DNA from: Bacillota bacterium
Lineage (GTDB): Bacteria; Bacillota; Clostridia; Christensenellales; SZUA-584
DNA length: 43,597 bases
Assembly (NCBI GenBank): GCA_023428025.1
Contig: JAEYZN010000011.1
Span: 1-43,597, forward strand
Reading direction: 5' to 3'
Both the position numbers and the translations under genes were made by a program. The notes below the pieces were generated by a model, which had not been told where the DNA came from, searched no databases, and saw only the letters and a list, made by a program, of their open reading frames with translations. Each line of letters begins with the position of its first letter. Position 1 is the stretch's first letter. Of the stretch, positions 1-8,065 are shown piece by piece.

Positions 1-16
1 TATATCCGCAATTCAT

Positions 17-48
17 CCGGCCCCCGCAAACAAAGGCGGCCGGCCTTT
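17..48 (+). terminator. weak terminator-like hairpin at left edge
   Basis: CCGGCC (17-22) can pair with GGCCGG (38-43). Alternatively AAAGGC (32-37) can pair with GCCTTT (43-48). The hairpin is followed by TTTTG. It may end a transcript entering from the left, but the U-tract is short and no upstream gene is visible. Confidence 0.3.
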
Positions 49-172
49 TGTATATAGCGAAAAAGAAACGGGTCAAGCATATTTGCTTAACAGACATGTA
101 ACTCGCTACAAAACCGGCGGATCAGAACGCCAACTTAACGTAATCTTGATGAAATGGATATGTTTTTTCATA

Positions 173-178
173 TATAAT
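173..178 (+). promoter_or_regulatory. candidate -10 box for the VWA/TelA operon
   Basis: A perfect TATAAT lies in an AT-rich patch about 73 bp upstream of the first gene of the operon. No good -35 hexamer is found at 16-18 bp; the nearest candidate, TTGATG at 146-151, is too far away. The box also sits inside an imperfect inverted repeat (GAAAT..ATATG / CATAT..ATTTC). This is a plausible but unproven promoter. Confidence 0.35.
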
Positions 179-250
179 TTCATTAAGTATTCGGGATTTT
201 ACATGGATATTCTTCGGATTTTATGACAGGCATTTTGCTGAGGTGGCTGA

Positions 251-1831
251 ATGAAAAAAACGCTTTTAGCGGTGATAATATCGGTACTGATCATCTGCGG
301 TATGGGGACATTGCTGCCTGGCTGCGGCGCCAATAACGAGTTTGTGATCCTTTCCGGCTCTGAAAACGAGGCTTTGGAGCCGCTGCTCGAAAAATTCGGG
401 AATGCGAACCATATCAATATCCGCATGGAATATAAGGGCTCCGTGGATATCATGAACATGATGGGTACGCCGGATATAGAAGAATATGATGCGGTCTGGC
501 CCGCCAACAGCATGTGGATCAGCATGGGAGACAGCAACCACACCATCAAGAACGCGCAGTCCGTCATGAATTCGCCCATCGTCTTCGGTATTAAGAAGTC
601 TCTCGCTGAGCAGCTGGGTTTCACACAGGGGGATGTGTATATCCGCGATATACTGGACGCGATCCGCGGTGGCAGGCTGAGCTTCATGATGACCTCCGCC
701 ACGCAGAGCAACTCCGGTGCCTGCGCGTATATCGGCTTTATCAACGCGCTGCTGGACAATCCCGATTCGATCGGCCTTGCCGACCTTAACAATGAAACGC
801 TTAAGCAGGATATCAAGGACCTGCTGTCCGGCATCAACCGGTCGTCCGGCAGTTCCGGCTGGCTGAAGGATCTCTTTCTGAAAGGGGACTACGACGCGAT
901 GGTCAACTACGAAAGCATGATCATCGAGGCAAATCAGGCGTTGACCGCGCAGGGGAAAGAGCCGCTCTACCTTGTCTACCCCGTGGACGGCCTCGCCATA
1001 GCGGATTCGCCGCTGGGGCTTGTGGAAAAAGGGGATGCGGAATCCGAAGAGACTTTTACGAAGCTGATCGATTATCTGATGAGCGCTGAAGTGCAGGACG
1101 AGCTGCTGGAATTGGGGCGGCGCACCGGCTTTGGCGGATCGATAGAGGATGCGAACCCGAGGATTTTCAATCCCGACTGGGGGATCGACAGCGCCCAGAC
1201 GCTGTCCGGCATACGCATGCCGGGTTCGGATGTGGTGCTGGCGGCATTGCAGCTTTACCAGAGCGAGCTGAAAAAGCCCGCCTACACGATCTATTGTCTG
1301 GACTTTTCGGGCAGCATGAGCGGCAATGGCGAGGAACAGCTCAAAGAAGCGATGGCGCTGTTGCTGGACCAGAGCCAGGCGAAACAGCATCTGCTGCAGG
1401 CCACGCAGGACGACGTGACGGTGGTGTTGCCGTTCGACGACCAGATGATGGGACAATTGACGGTCGAGGGCAACGACAATGCCGAACTGATGGATTTGTC
1501 GGATCAGATTGGAAGCCTGATGCCCGGCGGCGGGACGGATATCTATACGCCGGCTGTCGCCGCGCTGGACCTGCTCAAACAGGTCGATACGGAGGCGTAT
1601 TTCTGCGCCGTCGTGCTGCTGACGGACGGAAAGTCCAACACCGGTAAAAGCTACTATGATTTCGAACAAGCATACCGGGCGCTGGGCCAGGATATACCGC
1701 TGTTCGCGATCATGCTGGGAAACGCGTCGAAAGAACAGCTTGAGCCGATGGCGGAGTTGACGCGCGGGGCGGTGTTCGACAGCCAGGGCGATCTCATATC
1801 GGCATTTAAAAAAGTAAAAGGGTATAATTAG
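251..1831 (+). CDS. solute-binding plus VWA domain lipoprotein
   Basis: 526 aa. A type II signal peptide ends in the lipobox LPGC (Cys25), so the protein is probably anchored on the outer face of the membrane. Residues about 30-320 resemble a periplasmic solute-binding fold, with a QSNSG stretch, an acidic NYES segment and a YPVDG strand. Residues about 345-526 form a von Willebrand A domain with a complete MIDAS site: DFSGS at Asp351, the GGGTD threonine and the LLTDGKS aspartate. It leads a tight operon with XpaC-like, binding-protein-like and TelA-like genes. This gene set recurs in Bacillota, but the ligand and role are not established. The metal-binding VWA domain suggests protein-protein contact at the surface. 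The GAGGTGG ribosome site fits the chosen ATG. Confidence 0.85.
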   Translation: MKKTLLAVIISVLIICGMGTLLPGCGANNEFVILSGSENEALEPLLEKFGNANHINIRMEYKGSVDIMNMMGTPDIEEYDAVWPANSMWISMGDSNHTIKNAQSVMNSPIVFGIKKSLAEQLGFTQGDVYIRDILDAIRGGRLSFMMTSATQSNSGACAYIGFINALLDNPDSIGLADLNNETLKQDIKDLLSGINRSSGSSGWLKDLFLKGDYDAMVNYESMIIEANQALTAQGKEPLYLVYPVDGLAIADSPLGLVEKGDAESEETFTKLIDYLMSAEVQDELLELGRRTGFGGSIEDANPRIFNPDWGIDSAQTLSGIRMPGSDVVLAALQLYQSELKKPAYTIYCLDFSGSMSGNGEEQLKEAMALLLDQSQAKQHLLQATQDDVTVVLPFDDQMMGQLTVEGNDNAELMDLSDQIGSLMPGGGTDIYTPAVAALDLLKQVDTEAYFCAVVLLTDGKSNTGKSYYDFEQAYRALGQDIPLFAIMLGNASKEQLEPMAELTRGAVFDSQGDLISAFKKVKGYN

Positions 1832-1839
1832 GTACAGCG

Positions 1840-2439
1840 ATGAAAGAGAACAGGGAAGGCATTATATCTGGCGTGGTCGCGGGGGCTGTTTTCCTGATAA
1901 TGCTGTTTGTGATCAGGGGCGGTTTCATCATCAGCATTCTGACGGGCGCGGCTACATACTGCCTTTTTGCGTTTCTGATATTGAGGAAAAAAAAGATCAG
2001 GATCGTGGCGGAAGGCGTGACGCAGGAGGATGTGGACGCGGTGCTTGCGGAGGGCGCCTCCAGGCTCCGGTCGCTGGAGGAAGCGGCGGACAAGATCACG
2101 GACATTCCGGTGAAACAGAAGGTCAGAGACATCGTGACAGTGGGCGCATCCATCTATGCCGATATCAAAAAGGACCCGAAAAGCGTCAAGCAGGCGCGTA
2201 AGTTTATCACGTATTATATGGACACGACGCGTTACATCGTTCAGCGCTATATCGATTTGTCGGCTGATACCGACTATATCGCCAACAGCGACGAAACGAT
2301 GGCCAGGATTTCGAACGCGCTGGACAGCCTGAACCAGCTGTTCAAAAAGCTTAAGTCCAAACTGCTGGAGGACGACCTGTTTGAGCTGGATACCGAGATC
2401 AAGCTGCTGGAGCAAACGATAAAATCGGAGGGCATATAG
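1840..2439 (+). CDS. XpaC-like (BCIP hydrolysis family) membrane protein
   Basis: 199 aa. Two adjoining hydrophobic segments (about residues 8-25 and 27-46) form a hairpin-like membrane anchor. They are followed by a basic stop-transfer RKKK and a mostly helical cytosolic domain rich in Asp, Glu and Lys. The arrangement and the downstream TelA gene match the 5-bromo-4-chloroindolyl phosphate hydrolysis (XpaC) family, whose biochemical role is uncertain despite its name. It starts 9 bp after the previous stop and ends one base before the next start, so it is very likely co-translated with its neighbours. A bona fide phosphatase motif is not visible. The family call rests on topology plus gene context. 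Confidence 0.7.
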   Translation: MKENREGIISGVVAGAVFLIMLFVIRGGFIISILTGAATYCLFAFLILRKKKIRIVAEGVTQEDVDAVLAEGASRLRSLEEAADKITDIPVKQKVRDIVTVGASIYADIKKDPKSVKQARKFITYYMDTTRYIVQRYIDLSADTDYIANSDETMARISNALDSLNQLFKKLKSKLLEDDLFELDTEIKLLEQTIKSEGI

Positions 2440-2440
2440 G

Positions 2441-3538
2441 GTGAAGGGCAAGATCATCGGCATCATCATATTCGTCGTTGTGGTCGCTGCCGCGATACTC
2501 ATCAGCGTGTTTTCGGGACAGGGCCAGCTGCTGGGGCTGGGTGGAAACGCGGTCACGGTTAAGGGATATGTGGGCGGAGAGAAGCTCGGTTTTTTGGCGG
2601 ATGAAGAGGTGGTCAGAATACTGAAGGATAAATATGGGCTCACCGTGGATGACACCCGGGCCGGTTCCATCGAGATGGCGGGGTATGATACGACGGGGGT
2701 CGACTTCCTTTTTCCCTCCAGCCAGACCGCCTACGAGATATTCAGGAACAGATACGGCGGACAGGGTTATAAAGGCGAGAAGGTGTTTTTCTCGCCTATT
2801 GTGCTGTACAGCTGGGATGAGGTGGCCAAGGCGCTGACGGCGCATGGCCTGTGCGCCGAACAGACGGGCGGCTACTTTACCACGGACATCTCCAAACTGA
2901 TTCCGGAAGTGTTGAACAAAACCAACTGGAGCGACTTTGGCCTCGATATATACGGCAATTTCAAGATCATTTCGACGGACCCGAACAAGTCGAACTCGGG
3001 GACGATGTACGCGGCGCTGCTGGCGAACATGCTCAACGGCGGCAATGTGGTGGACGCCACCTCTGTGCAAAAGGTGGCGGGTGACGTGAAACAGGTGTTT
3101 ACCATGCTGGGGCAGATGGAATCGTCATCGGGGAACATGTTCTCGCGGTATCTGAACCTGGGCATGGGCGAGAGCCCCATCATCGTGGGGTATGAGAATC
3201 AGATCATCGAGTTCGCGATGAGCGACCCCGAGCTTTGGAGCAAAGTGCAGAGCAAAGTGGCGCTGATCTACCCGGAGCCCACGGTGTGGAGCGAACATTA
3301 CCTGATCGCGCTGACCGAGAACGGCGAGAAGCTGCTGACAGCGCTGATGGATGAAGATATCCAGCGCATTGCGTGGGAAAGGCACGGATTCCGAACGGGG
3401 GAAACGGCCTACGGCATTGACGCGCAGACGCTGGAAGCCCTGGGTATATCCGAGAACATAAACAAAGTTGTTCCGGTGCCGGATGAAAACAGCATGATAC
3501 AGCTGCTGGACTATATTGATACGAATACGGAGGAATAA
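2441..3538 (+). CDS. membrane-anchored solute-binding-like protein
   Basis: 365 aa, with a GTG start preceded by GGAGGG at 8-nt spacing. An uncleaved N-terminal hydrophobic helix (about residues 4-22) has no lipobox cysteine, so the protein is probably a membrane-tethered extracytoplasmic domain. The body resembles the binding-protein half of the gene at 251. Both share an SNSGT/SNSGA turn, a GYEN/NYES segment and a late (V/L)xxYP strand, which suggests an internal duplication within the operon. It lacks the VWA domain. The gene lies between XpaC-like and TelA-like genes with spacers of only a few bases. Its ligand is unknown. Confidence 0.7.
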   Translation: MKGKIIGIIIFVVVVAAAILISVFSGQGQLLGLGGNAVTVKGYVGGEKLGFLADEEVVRILKDKYGLTVDDTRAGSIEMAGYDTTGVDFLFPSSQTAYEIFRNRYGGQGYKGEKVFFSPIVLYSWDEVAKALTAHGLCAEQTGGYFTTDISKLIPEVLNKTNWSDFGLDIYGNFKIISTDPNKSNSGTMYAALLANMLNGGNVVDATSVQKVAGDVKQVFTMLGQMESSSGNMFSRYLNLGMGESPIIVGYENQIIEFAMSDPELWSKVQSKVALIYPEPTVWSEHYLIALTENGEKLLTALMDEDIQRIAWERHGFRTGETAYGIDAQTLEALGISENINKVVPVPDENSMIQLLDYIDTNTEE

Positions 3539-3541
3539 ACC

Positions 3542-4618
3542 ATGCAGGAAACACAGGGCGGGGAACTGGCTGTCATAAAGCCGGAACAGCTCTCTTTGGA
3601 GCAGAAAAGCAAAATCAACGAGCTCGTCGGCGCGATCGACATCAATGACTCTCAGGCAATCATCCAGTATGGCGTCGCGGCTCAAAGCAATATATCCAAC
3701 TTTTCGGATAATGTGCTGAGCCAGATCAAGTCCAAGGATTCGGGCTATGTCGGCGATATTCTGACGGAGCTGATGCTGGATGTGAAAAGCCTCGACGTGG
3801 ATGCGCTGGCGGAAAACGCCGGATTTTTGGGCAAGCTGTTCGGCTCGCTGAAGACGAAGTTCCAGAAATTTATCGCCAAGTATGAAACGCTCAGCGTACA
3901 GATCGAGAAGATCGTGAACGAGCTGGACAGCGCGAAAATGCGGCTGCTCAAGGACATCACGCTGCTGGACGGCATGTATGACAAGAACCTGGAGTATCTG
4001 AAGGACCTGGACCTGTACATACTGGCGGGCAGCCGGAAGCTTGACGAGATCAACACCGTCATGATACCCAAGCTTAAGCAGGAAGCCGAACAATCCGGCG
4101 ACCCCGTGCTGGTGCAGAAGTTTAAGGACCTGACGCAGCTGGCCAATCGGTTTGAAAAGAAGCTGTATGATCTGAAGCTGAGCCGGATGATATCGATCCA
4201 GACAGCGCCGCAGCTGCGCATCATACAGAACAACGATCAGCTGCTCGTCGAGAAGATACAGAGCTCCATTTTGAACACGATACCGCTCTGGAAAAACCAG
4301 ATCGTGATCGCAATTTCGCTCTTCAGACAGCAGAAGGCGCTGGAGATGCAGAAAAAGGTTTCCGACACCACGAACGAACTGCTCTCGAAAAACGCGGAAC
4401 TGCTGAAAGAGAATTCCCTTGGCGTTGCCAGGGAGTCTGAGCGCGGCATCGTCGAGATCGAAACGCTTAAGAAGGTACATGCGGACCTGATCACAACGAT
4501 CGAGGAAACGCTGCGCATCCAGTCCGAAGGACATACGAAGCGCATGCAGGCGGAAACGGAACTGGTGACGCTGGAGACCGACCTGAAAAAGAAGCTGACC
4601 GACCTGAAAGACAAATAA
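3542..4618 (+). CDS. TelA-family toxic anion resistance protein
   Basis: 358 aa, almost entirely helical and highly charged, with long coiled-coil stretches around residues 115-190 and 270-355 and no membrane segment or signal. Sequence character and the pairing with an XpaC-like gene fit the TelA/KlaA family, named for tellurite resistance although its natural role is unclear. It is the last gene of the operon; GGAGG in the tail of the previous gene serves as its ribosome site. The operon then runs into a bidirectional terminator. Inference: a cytosolic partner of the membrane and surface proteins encoded upstream. Confidence 0.8.
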   Translation: MQETQGGELAVIKPEQLSLEQKSKINELVGAIDINDSQAIIQYGVAAQSNISNFSDNVLSQIKSKDSGYVGDILTELMLDVKSLDVDALAENAGFLGKLFGSLKTKFQKFIAKYETLSVQIEKIVNELDSAKMRLLKDITLLDGMYDKNLEYLKDLDLYILAGSRKLDEINTVMIPKLKQEAEQSGDPVLVQKFKDLTQLANRFEKKLYDLKLSRMISIQTAPQLRIIQNNDQLLVEKIQSSILNTIPLWKNQIVIAISLFRQQKALEMQKKVSDTTNELLSKNAELLKENSLGVARESERGIVEIETLKKVHADLITTIEETLRIQSEGHTKRMQAETELVTLETDLKKKLTDLKDK

Positions 4619-4656
4619 CAGCGGAACAATACTGGGCGGAATCCACCAAACGAAAA

Positions 4657-4692
4657 AGCGCCTCGCGCTGGTAGGGCTTAAGCGGAGGCGCT
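4657..4692. terminator. bidirectional terminator between telA-like and fucI
   Basis: AGCGCCTC (4657-4664) pairs perfectly with GAGGCGCT (4685-4692). On the minus strand the stem is followed by TTTTTCG, a good U-tract for fucI. On the plus strand the tail is CTTGTTTA, which is weaker. The two flanking genes converge here, so one hairpin can end both transcripts. Confidence 0.7.
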
Positions 4693-4713
4693 CTTGTTTA
4701 TCCAAAACCTCAG

Positions 4714-6480
4714 TTATTTGTACAGCGGCCCCAGCACCGTGCACGCACGGTAATCGGCGCCTTCCGGATCGTTGGTGCCAAACGCGCTCCATTCGGACGG
4801 GCGGAATATCTTCTCGTCGTCCACGTTGTGCATGCACACCGGGATGCGCAGCATCGAAGCGAAGGTGAGCAGGTCCTCGCCGATGTGGCCGTAGCAGAAC
4901 GCGCCGTGGTTGGCGCCCCATTTCGCCATCACATTGTACACATCGGTGAACGCGCCTTTGCCGGTGAGACGGGGAGCAAACCAGGTGGTGGGCCATGTCG
5001 GATCGGTCCGCTGGTCAAGCGTCTTATGGACTTCGGGATCAAGCTCGCAGGTCCAGCCTTCCGCGAGCTGCAGCACCGGCCCGAGACCCTTCACGAGGTT
5101 CAGCCGGACCATGGTGACGGGCATGTCGCCGCGCGTGCCGCCGACATAATGGCTGGAGTAGCCGCCGCCGCGGAAATAGAACTGATCCGCAGGGCACCAG
5201 ACTGTCTTGTCGAGGCAGGCTTTGGCATCGGCATCTGTCATTTCGTAGTAGGGCTTGATGACCGCGTTGCCGTGCGCGTCGGAAACAGCGCCGGTGCCGT
5301 CCAGCGACGCCGCGCCCGAGTTGATCAGGTGGATGATGCCGTTCTTCGCGAGGCCCGTCAGCGCCTTGCCGGTCACTCTCTTGACGGCTTCAGGGCTCCA
5401 GTAGGTGCGCACGTCTGCGAAGATGCCCGGCGTGTTGGTCAGCAGATGCTCGAACAGCATGGAGAGGCCGTTGAGCATGTCGTTTTCCGTTGCCAGCACG
5501 ATGGCTTCCCTGAGGCCGTTCCAGTCGAACTGGGAATTCAGTATGGCTTCGGCAAAGTCGAAGTTGGGCTTGTAATCCGTCCACTGGCGCTGGCCCTGCA
5601 CGCCGCCCGCTATGGCGTTGTGCCCGCAGCTTTCCTCGACGAATCCGAGTTCGGCCAGGCGGGGGTTGCCGATCATCAGGTCGCGGATGATCATCGCGGA
5701 TTTGACGACAAACGCCCACTGTTCATCCTTGACCTCGCGCGAAAACGCGATATCCGTAGGGTTCTTGTCGTAGCCTTCCCGGCAGTGCGCCTTCGTCCAG
5801 GCGAGCGCCTTTTCGAATTCCTCGGGATCGTAAATGCCGTTGTCGATACGGCGCAGTATTTCCGTCTCATCCACCGACTCGCTGCGCATCCCGAAGTACT
5901 CCTGCAGCATATCCTGATCCAGAATGGACCCGGCGATGCCCATGCACATGGAGCCGATTTGCAGATAGCTCTTGGAACGCATGGTCTTGGCGGCCACGCC
6001 GCACCGTGCGAACCGCAGTATCTTTTCCTGAACGTCTTCCGGTATCGCGGAGTCGTTCTTGTCTCTCACGTCGCGGCCATATATGCCGAACGCGGGCAGG
6101 CCCTTCTGGGAATGCGCCGCCAGCACCGCCGCCAGAAAAACAGCGCCGGGGCGTTCGGTGCCGTTGAACCCCCAAACGGCTTTGATCGTCATGGGGTCCT
6201 GATCCATCACTTCGGTGGAATAGCACCAGCAGGGCGAGACCGTCAGCGTGACGCCGACGCCTTCCCGCTCGAATTTCTCCTGACACAGCACGGCTTCTCT
6301 CACGCCGCCGATGGTGGTATCCGCGATAACCACTTCATAAGGCTGGCCGTCCGGGTATTTTAAGTTCTCTGTGATGAGCTTGGCGGCTGCTGTGGCCATG
6401 CCCATCGTCTGATCTTCAAGCCCTTCGCGGATACCATTTCTCCTGCCGTCGATACAAGGTCTGATTCCGATTTTAACCAT
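4714..6480 (-). CDS. fucI: L-fucose isomerase
   Basis: 588 aa, full length for the family (E. coli FucI is 591). It catalyses L-fucose to L-fuculose (also D-arabinose to D-ribulose) with Mn2+ in the cytosol. The N-terminal GIRPCIDGRR, the TVSPCWCYS segment and WGFNGTERPGA are typical. The three expected metal ligands are present: Glu332 (ATENDMLNG), Asp356 (FADVRTYWSPE) and His525 (GANHG). The AGGAGG ribosome site lies an unusually long 12 nt before the ATG, with no in-frame alternative. It sits 63 bp downstream of a LacI-type regulator on the same strand and is probably co-transcribed with it. A sugar kinase is encoded divergently; no fuculose-phosphate aldolase is adjacent. Confidence 0.95.
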   Translation of the reverse strand: MVKIGIRPCIDGRRNGIREGLEDQTMGMATAAAKLITENLKYPDGQPYEVVIADTTIGGVREAVLCQEKFEREGVGVTLTVSPCWCYSTEVMDQDPMTIKAVWGFNGTERPGAVFLAAVLAAHSQKGLPAFGIYGRDVRDKNDSAIPEDVQEKILRFARCGVAAKTMRSKSYLQIGSMCMGIAGSILDQDMLQEYFGMRSESVDETEILRRIDNGIYDPEEFEKALAWTKAHCREGYDKNPTDIAFSREVKDEQWAFVVKSAMIIRDLMIGNPRLAELGFVEESCGHNAIAGGVQGQRQWTDYKPNFDFAEAILNSQFDWNGLREAIVLATENDMLNGLSMLFEHLLTNTPGIFADVRTYWSPEAVKRVTGKALTGLAKNGIIHLINSGAASLDGTGAVSDAHGNAVIKPYYEMTDADAKACLDKTVWCPADQFYFRGGGYSSHYVGGTRGDMPVTMVRLNLVKGLGPVLQLAEGWTCELDPEVHKTLDQRTDPTWPTTWFAPRLTGKGAFTDVYNVMAKWGANHGAFCYGHIGEDLLTFASMLRIPVCMHNVDDEKIFRPSEWSAFGTNDPEGADYRACTVLGPLYK

Positions 6481-6543
6481 TGTTGAAAAATGCCTCCTTT
6501 TTATATTTGTTGAATATATCTTATTTTCGAAATGAAATGATCC

Positions 6544-7560
6544 TTATTCGGCTGCTGCAAGCGTCTTGACCGAGTCGCGGAAAACGGCGGTCGTTTTGAG
6601 GACGGTGACCTGCGCGTGGCCGGTGTTTTTCCCGCTCAACCGATCCAGCAGCGTCTCGGCGGCCGTTTTGCCGATGTCGCTGATGGGCTGGGCGACGACG
6701 CTGAGATGCGGCTTGATGACCCGCGCGAAAGGCATGTCGTCGAAACCGAACACCGACAGGTCGTCCGGCACGGACACGCCGTATTCGTTGATCGCCATCA
6801 TGGCGCCCACCGTCACGTCGTAGTTGGTGGCAAACAGGGCCGTGAGGCCGGGGTTACCCGTCAGCAGGCGCTTGCACGCCCGATAACCGCTCTCGATCGT
6901 AAAATCGGAGTATTCGATCAGCGAGTCTTTGATGTCCAGCTTGTGCTTCTTCAATACGGAAACGTAGCCGGACAGACGGTCCATTGCTGTCGTGACGTCC
7001 CGCGGACCGGCGATGATGCCGATCTCCGTATGCCCGCGGGAGATCAGATAAGAGGTGGTTTCCTGTGCCGCGTGCATGTTGTCCACCAGCACCGCGTCCA
7101 CCCGGCCGATGCAGTCCGAAACGATGCGGTCGAGCAGCACGACGGGGATATGGCTGTCGAGCGCGGCGTACAGATGGGAACCATCCGCCCCCACCGGCAT
7201 GTTCATGATGCCATCGACACGTTTCGACATAAGGAAGCTGACCAGCTCGGCTTCGCGCTCATGATCGGAACGCGAGTCGCAAATGATGGTGGCATAGCCA
7301 TTGACGCGCAGCAGGTCGACGATTTTGGGCAGCGTACTCGCAACGTATATATTGCCGATATCCGGTATGATGATGCCCACCGTGTTCGACTTGTTGGTCT
7401 TAAGCCCACGCGCGAATTCGTTGACCGTAAAATTCAGCGCTTTGATGGCCGCTTCTATTTTTTCGCGGTTTTCCGGCAAAACGTTGCCGCCGTTGAGATA
7501 TTTCGATATAGTCGCATAGGCCAACCCCGAGTGCTTGGCGACATCCTTTATCGTAGGCAT
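6544..7560 (-). CDS. LacI-family regulator of the fucose locus
   Basis: 338 aa. The start chosen is the ATG giving MPTIKDVAKHSG, the canonical LacI N-terminus, with an AAGGGAAG ribosome site 8 nt upstream; the longer reading frame has no such site. The helix-turn-helix spans residues about 3-22 (AYATISKYL) and the hinge helix is near ARGLKTN, where Lys replaces the usual small residue. The rest is a periplasmic-binding-protein-like sensor domain ending in the AQPISDIG segment typical of the family. It lies directly upstream of fucI and faces the kinase operon. It probably binds the palindromes at 7608-7623 and 7831-7844. The inducer is likely fucose-related, by context only. Confidence 0.9.
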   Translation of the reverse strand: MPTIKDVAKHSGLAYATISKYLNGGNVLPENREKIEAAIKALNFTVNEFARGLKTNKSNTVGIIIPDIGNIYVASTLPKIVDLLRVNGYATIICDSRSDHEREAELVSFLMSKRVDGIMNMPVGADGSHLYAALDSHIPVVLLDRIVSDCIGRVDAVLVDNMHAAQETTSYLISRGHTEIGIIAGPRDVTTAMDRLSGYVSVLKKHKLDIKDSLIEYSDFTIESGYRACKRLLTGNPGLTALFATNYDVTVGAMMAINEYGVSVPDDLSVFGFDDMPFARVIKPHLSVVAQPISDIGKTAAETLLDRLSGKNTGHAQVTVLKTTAVFRDSVKTLAAAE

Positions 7561-7607
7561 AAAACAGCTTCCCTTTATGTATTTGGACTGTATATGGCAT
7601 GGGCAAA

Positions 7608-7623
7608 GCGTAAAACGATTCGC
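7608..7623. promoter_or_regulatory. candidate LacI-type operator, minus side
   Basis: GCGTAAAACGATTCGC has arms GCGTAA and GCGAAT (read inward from each end). It lies over the inferred start of the regulator/fucI transcript. Its arms resemble those of 7831-7844, although the centre is 2 bp longer. Confidence 0.45.
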
Positions 7624-7630
7624 TGATAAA

Positions 7631-7659
7631 AGTCTACACATTTAAACGGCGGGTGTCAA
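7631..7659 (-). promoter_or_regulatory. promoter for LacI regulator and fucI
   Basis: On the minus strand, TTGACA (7659-7654) is followed after 17 bp by TAGACT (7636-7631). The predicted start lies near 7624, right at the palindrome 7608-7623. This is good placement for repression by the adjacent LacI protein. Confidence 0.55.
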
Positions 7660-7726
7660 GATGTTTCGGCAGAGGAACCGGTGTAGCATGGTCTAAAACA
7701 TAGAGTAATGAGAAAAAGCATATGAA

Positions 7727-7760
7727 ATCCTGACTTTATTTCCTAATATATAGTCAGGAT
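7727..7760. repeat. inverted repeat between divergent promoters
   Basis: ATCCTGACT (7727-7735) and AGTCAGGAT (7752-7760) form perfect 9-bp arms separated by 16 AT-rich bases. The repeat lies upstream of both promoters. It could bind a second regulator or form a hairpin; no U-tract follows. Confidence 0.5.
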
Positions 7761-7791
7761 AAGAGAAAAAATCAGTCTTCATAAAACGGTA

Positions 7792-7821
7792 TTGACATGG
7801 ATAATTGGATTATGATAGAGT
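7792..7821 (+). promoter_or_regulatory. promoter for kinase/dehydrogenase operon
   Basis: TTGACA (7792-7797) is followed after 18 bp by TAGAGT (7816-7821), matching the minus-strand promoter in style. TATGAT at 7811 is closer to consensus, but its 13-bp spacing is too short. The inferred start near 7828 is followed at once by the palindrome 7831-7844. Confidence 0.5.
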
Positions 7822-7830
7822 CCAGATAGG

Positions 7831-7844
7831 GCGAAACGTTACGC
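7831..7844. promoter_or_regulatory. candidate LacI-type operator, plus side
   Basis: GCGAAACGTTACGC is palindromic around AACGTT with one mismatched pair. It sits just downstream of the plus-strand promoter, where a LacI-type repressor would block transcription of the kinase operon. Confidence 0.5.
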
Positions 7845-8065
7845 GATATAGCAGATTGATCATGAAGGATCATTGCCTAACAGCATCCGTGCAGGACAGA
7901 GAGTATTAATGGATGCTTTCATAGCACGCATCCCGTAGCCGCTGTGACAAACGAAGCGGTACGGCGCTTTCTCAGGAAATCGGCGGGATTCTATGAGCCG
8001 GATTACCATAACTGTCTGATTGGATGATACGGATTTCGGGATAAATAAACAAGGGGAATAAAAAG

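Larger units (their letters stand above)
7561..8065. other. divergent control region of the fucose locus
   Basis: 505 bp without a gene. It holds a minus-strand promoter with a downstream palindrome, a plus-strand promoter with a similar downstream palindrome, and a central inverted repeat at 7727-7760. The last 235 or so bases form a long untranslated leader for the kinase gene. That leader contains paired segments AGCATCC (7882-7888) and GGATGCT (7911-7917), but I recognise no known riboswitch there. The kinase ribosome site AAGGGG lies just before 8066. Confidence 0.6.

Noticed and set aside
3125..4996. Long minus-strand open frame (623 codons) opposite the binding-protein/TelA genes
   Set aside because: It runs antisense to well-supported genes, has an Arg/His-rich composition typical of a GC-rich shadow frame, and crosses the terminator.
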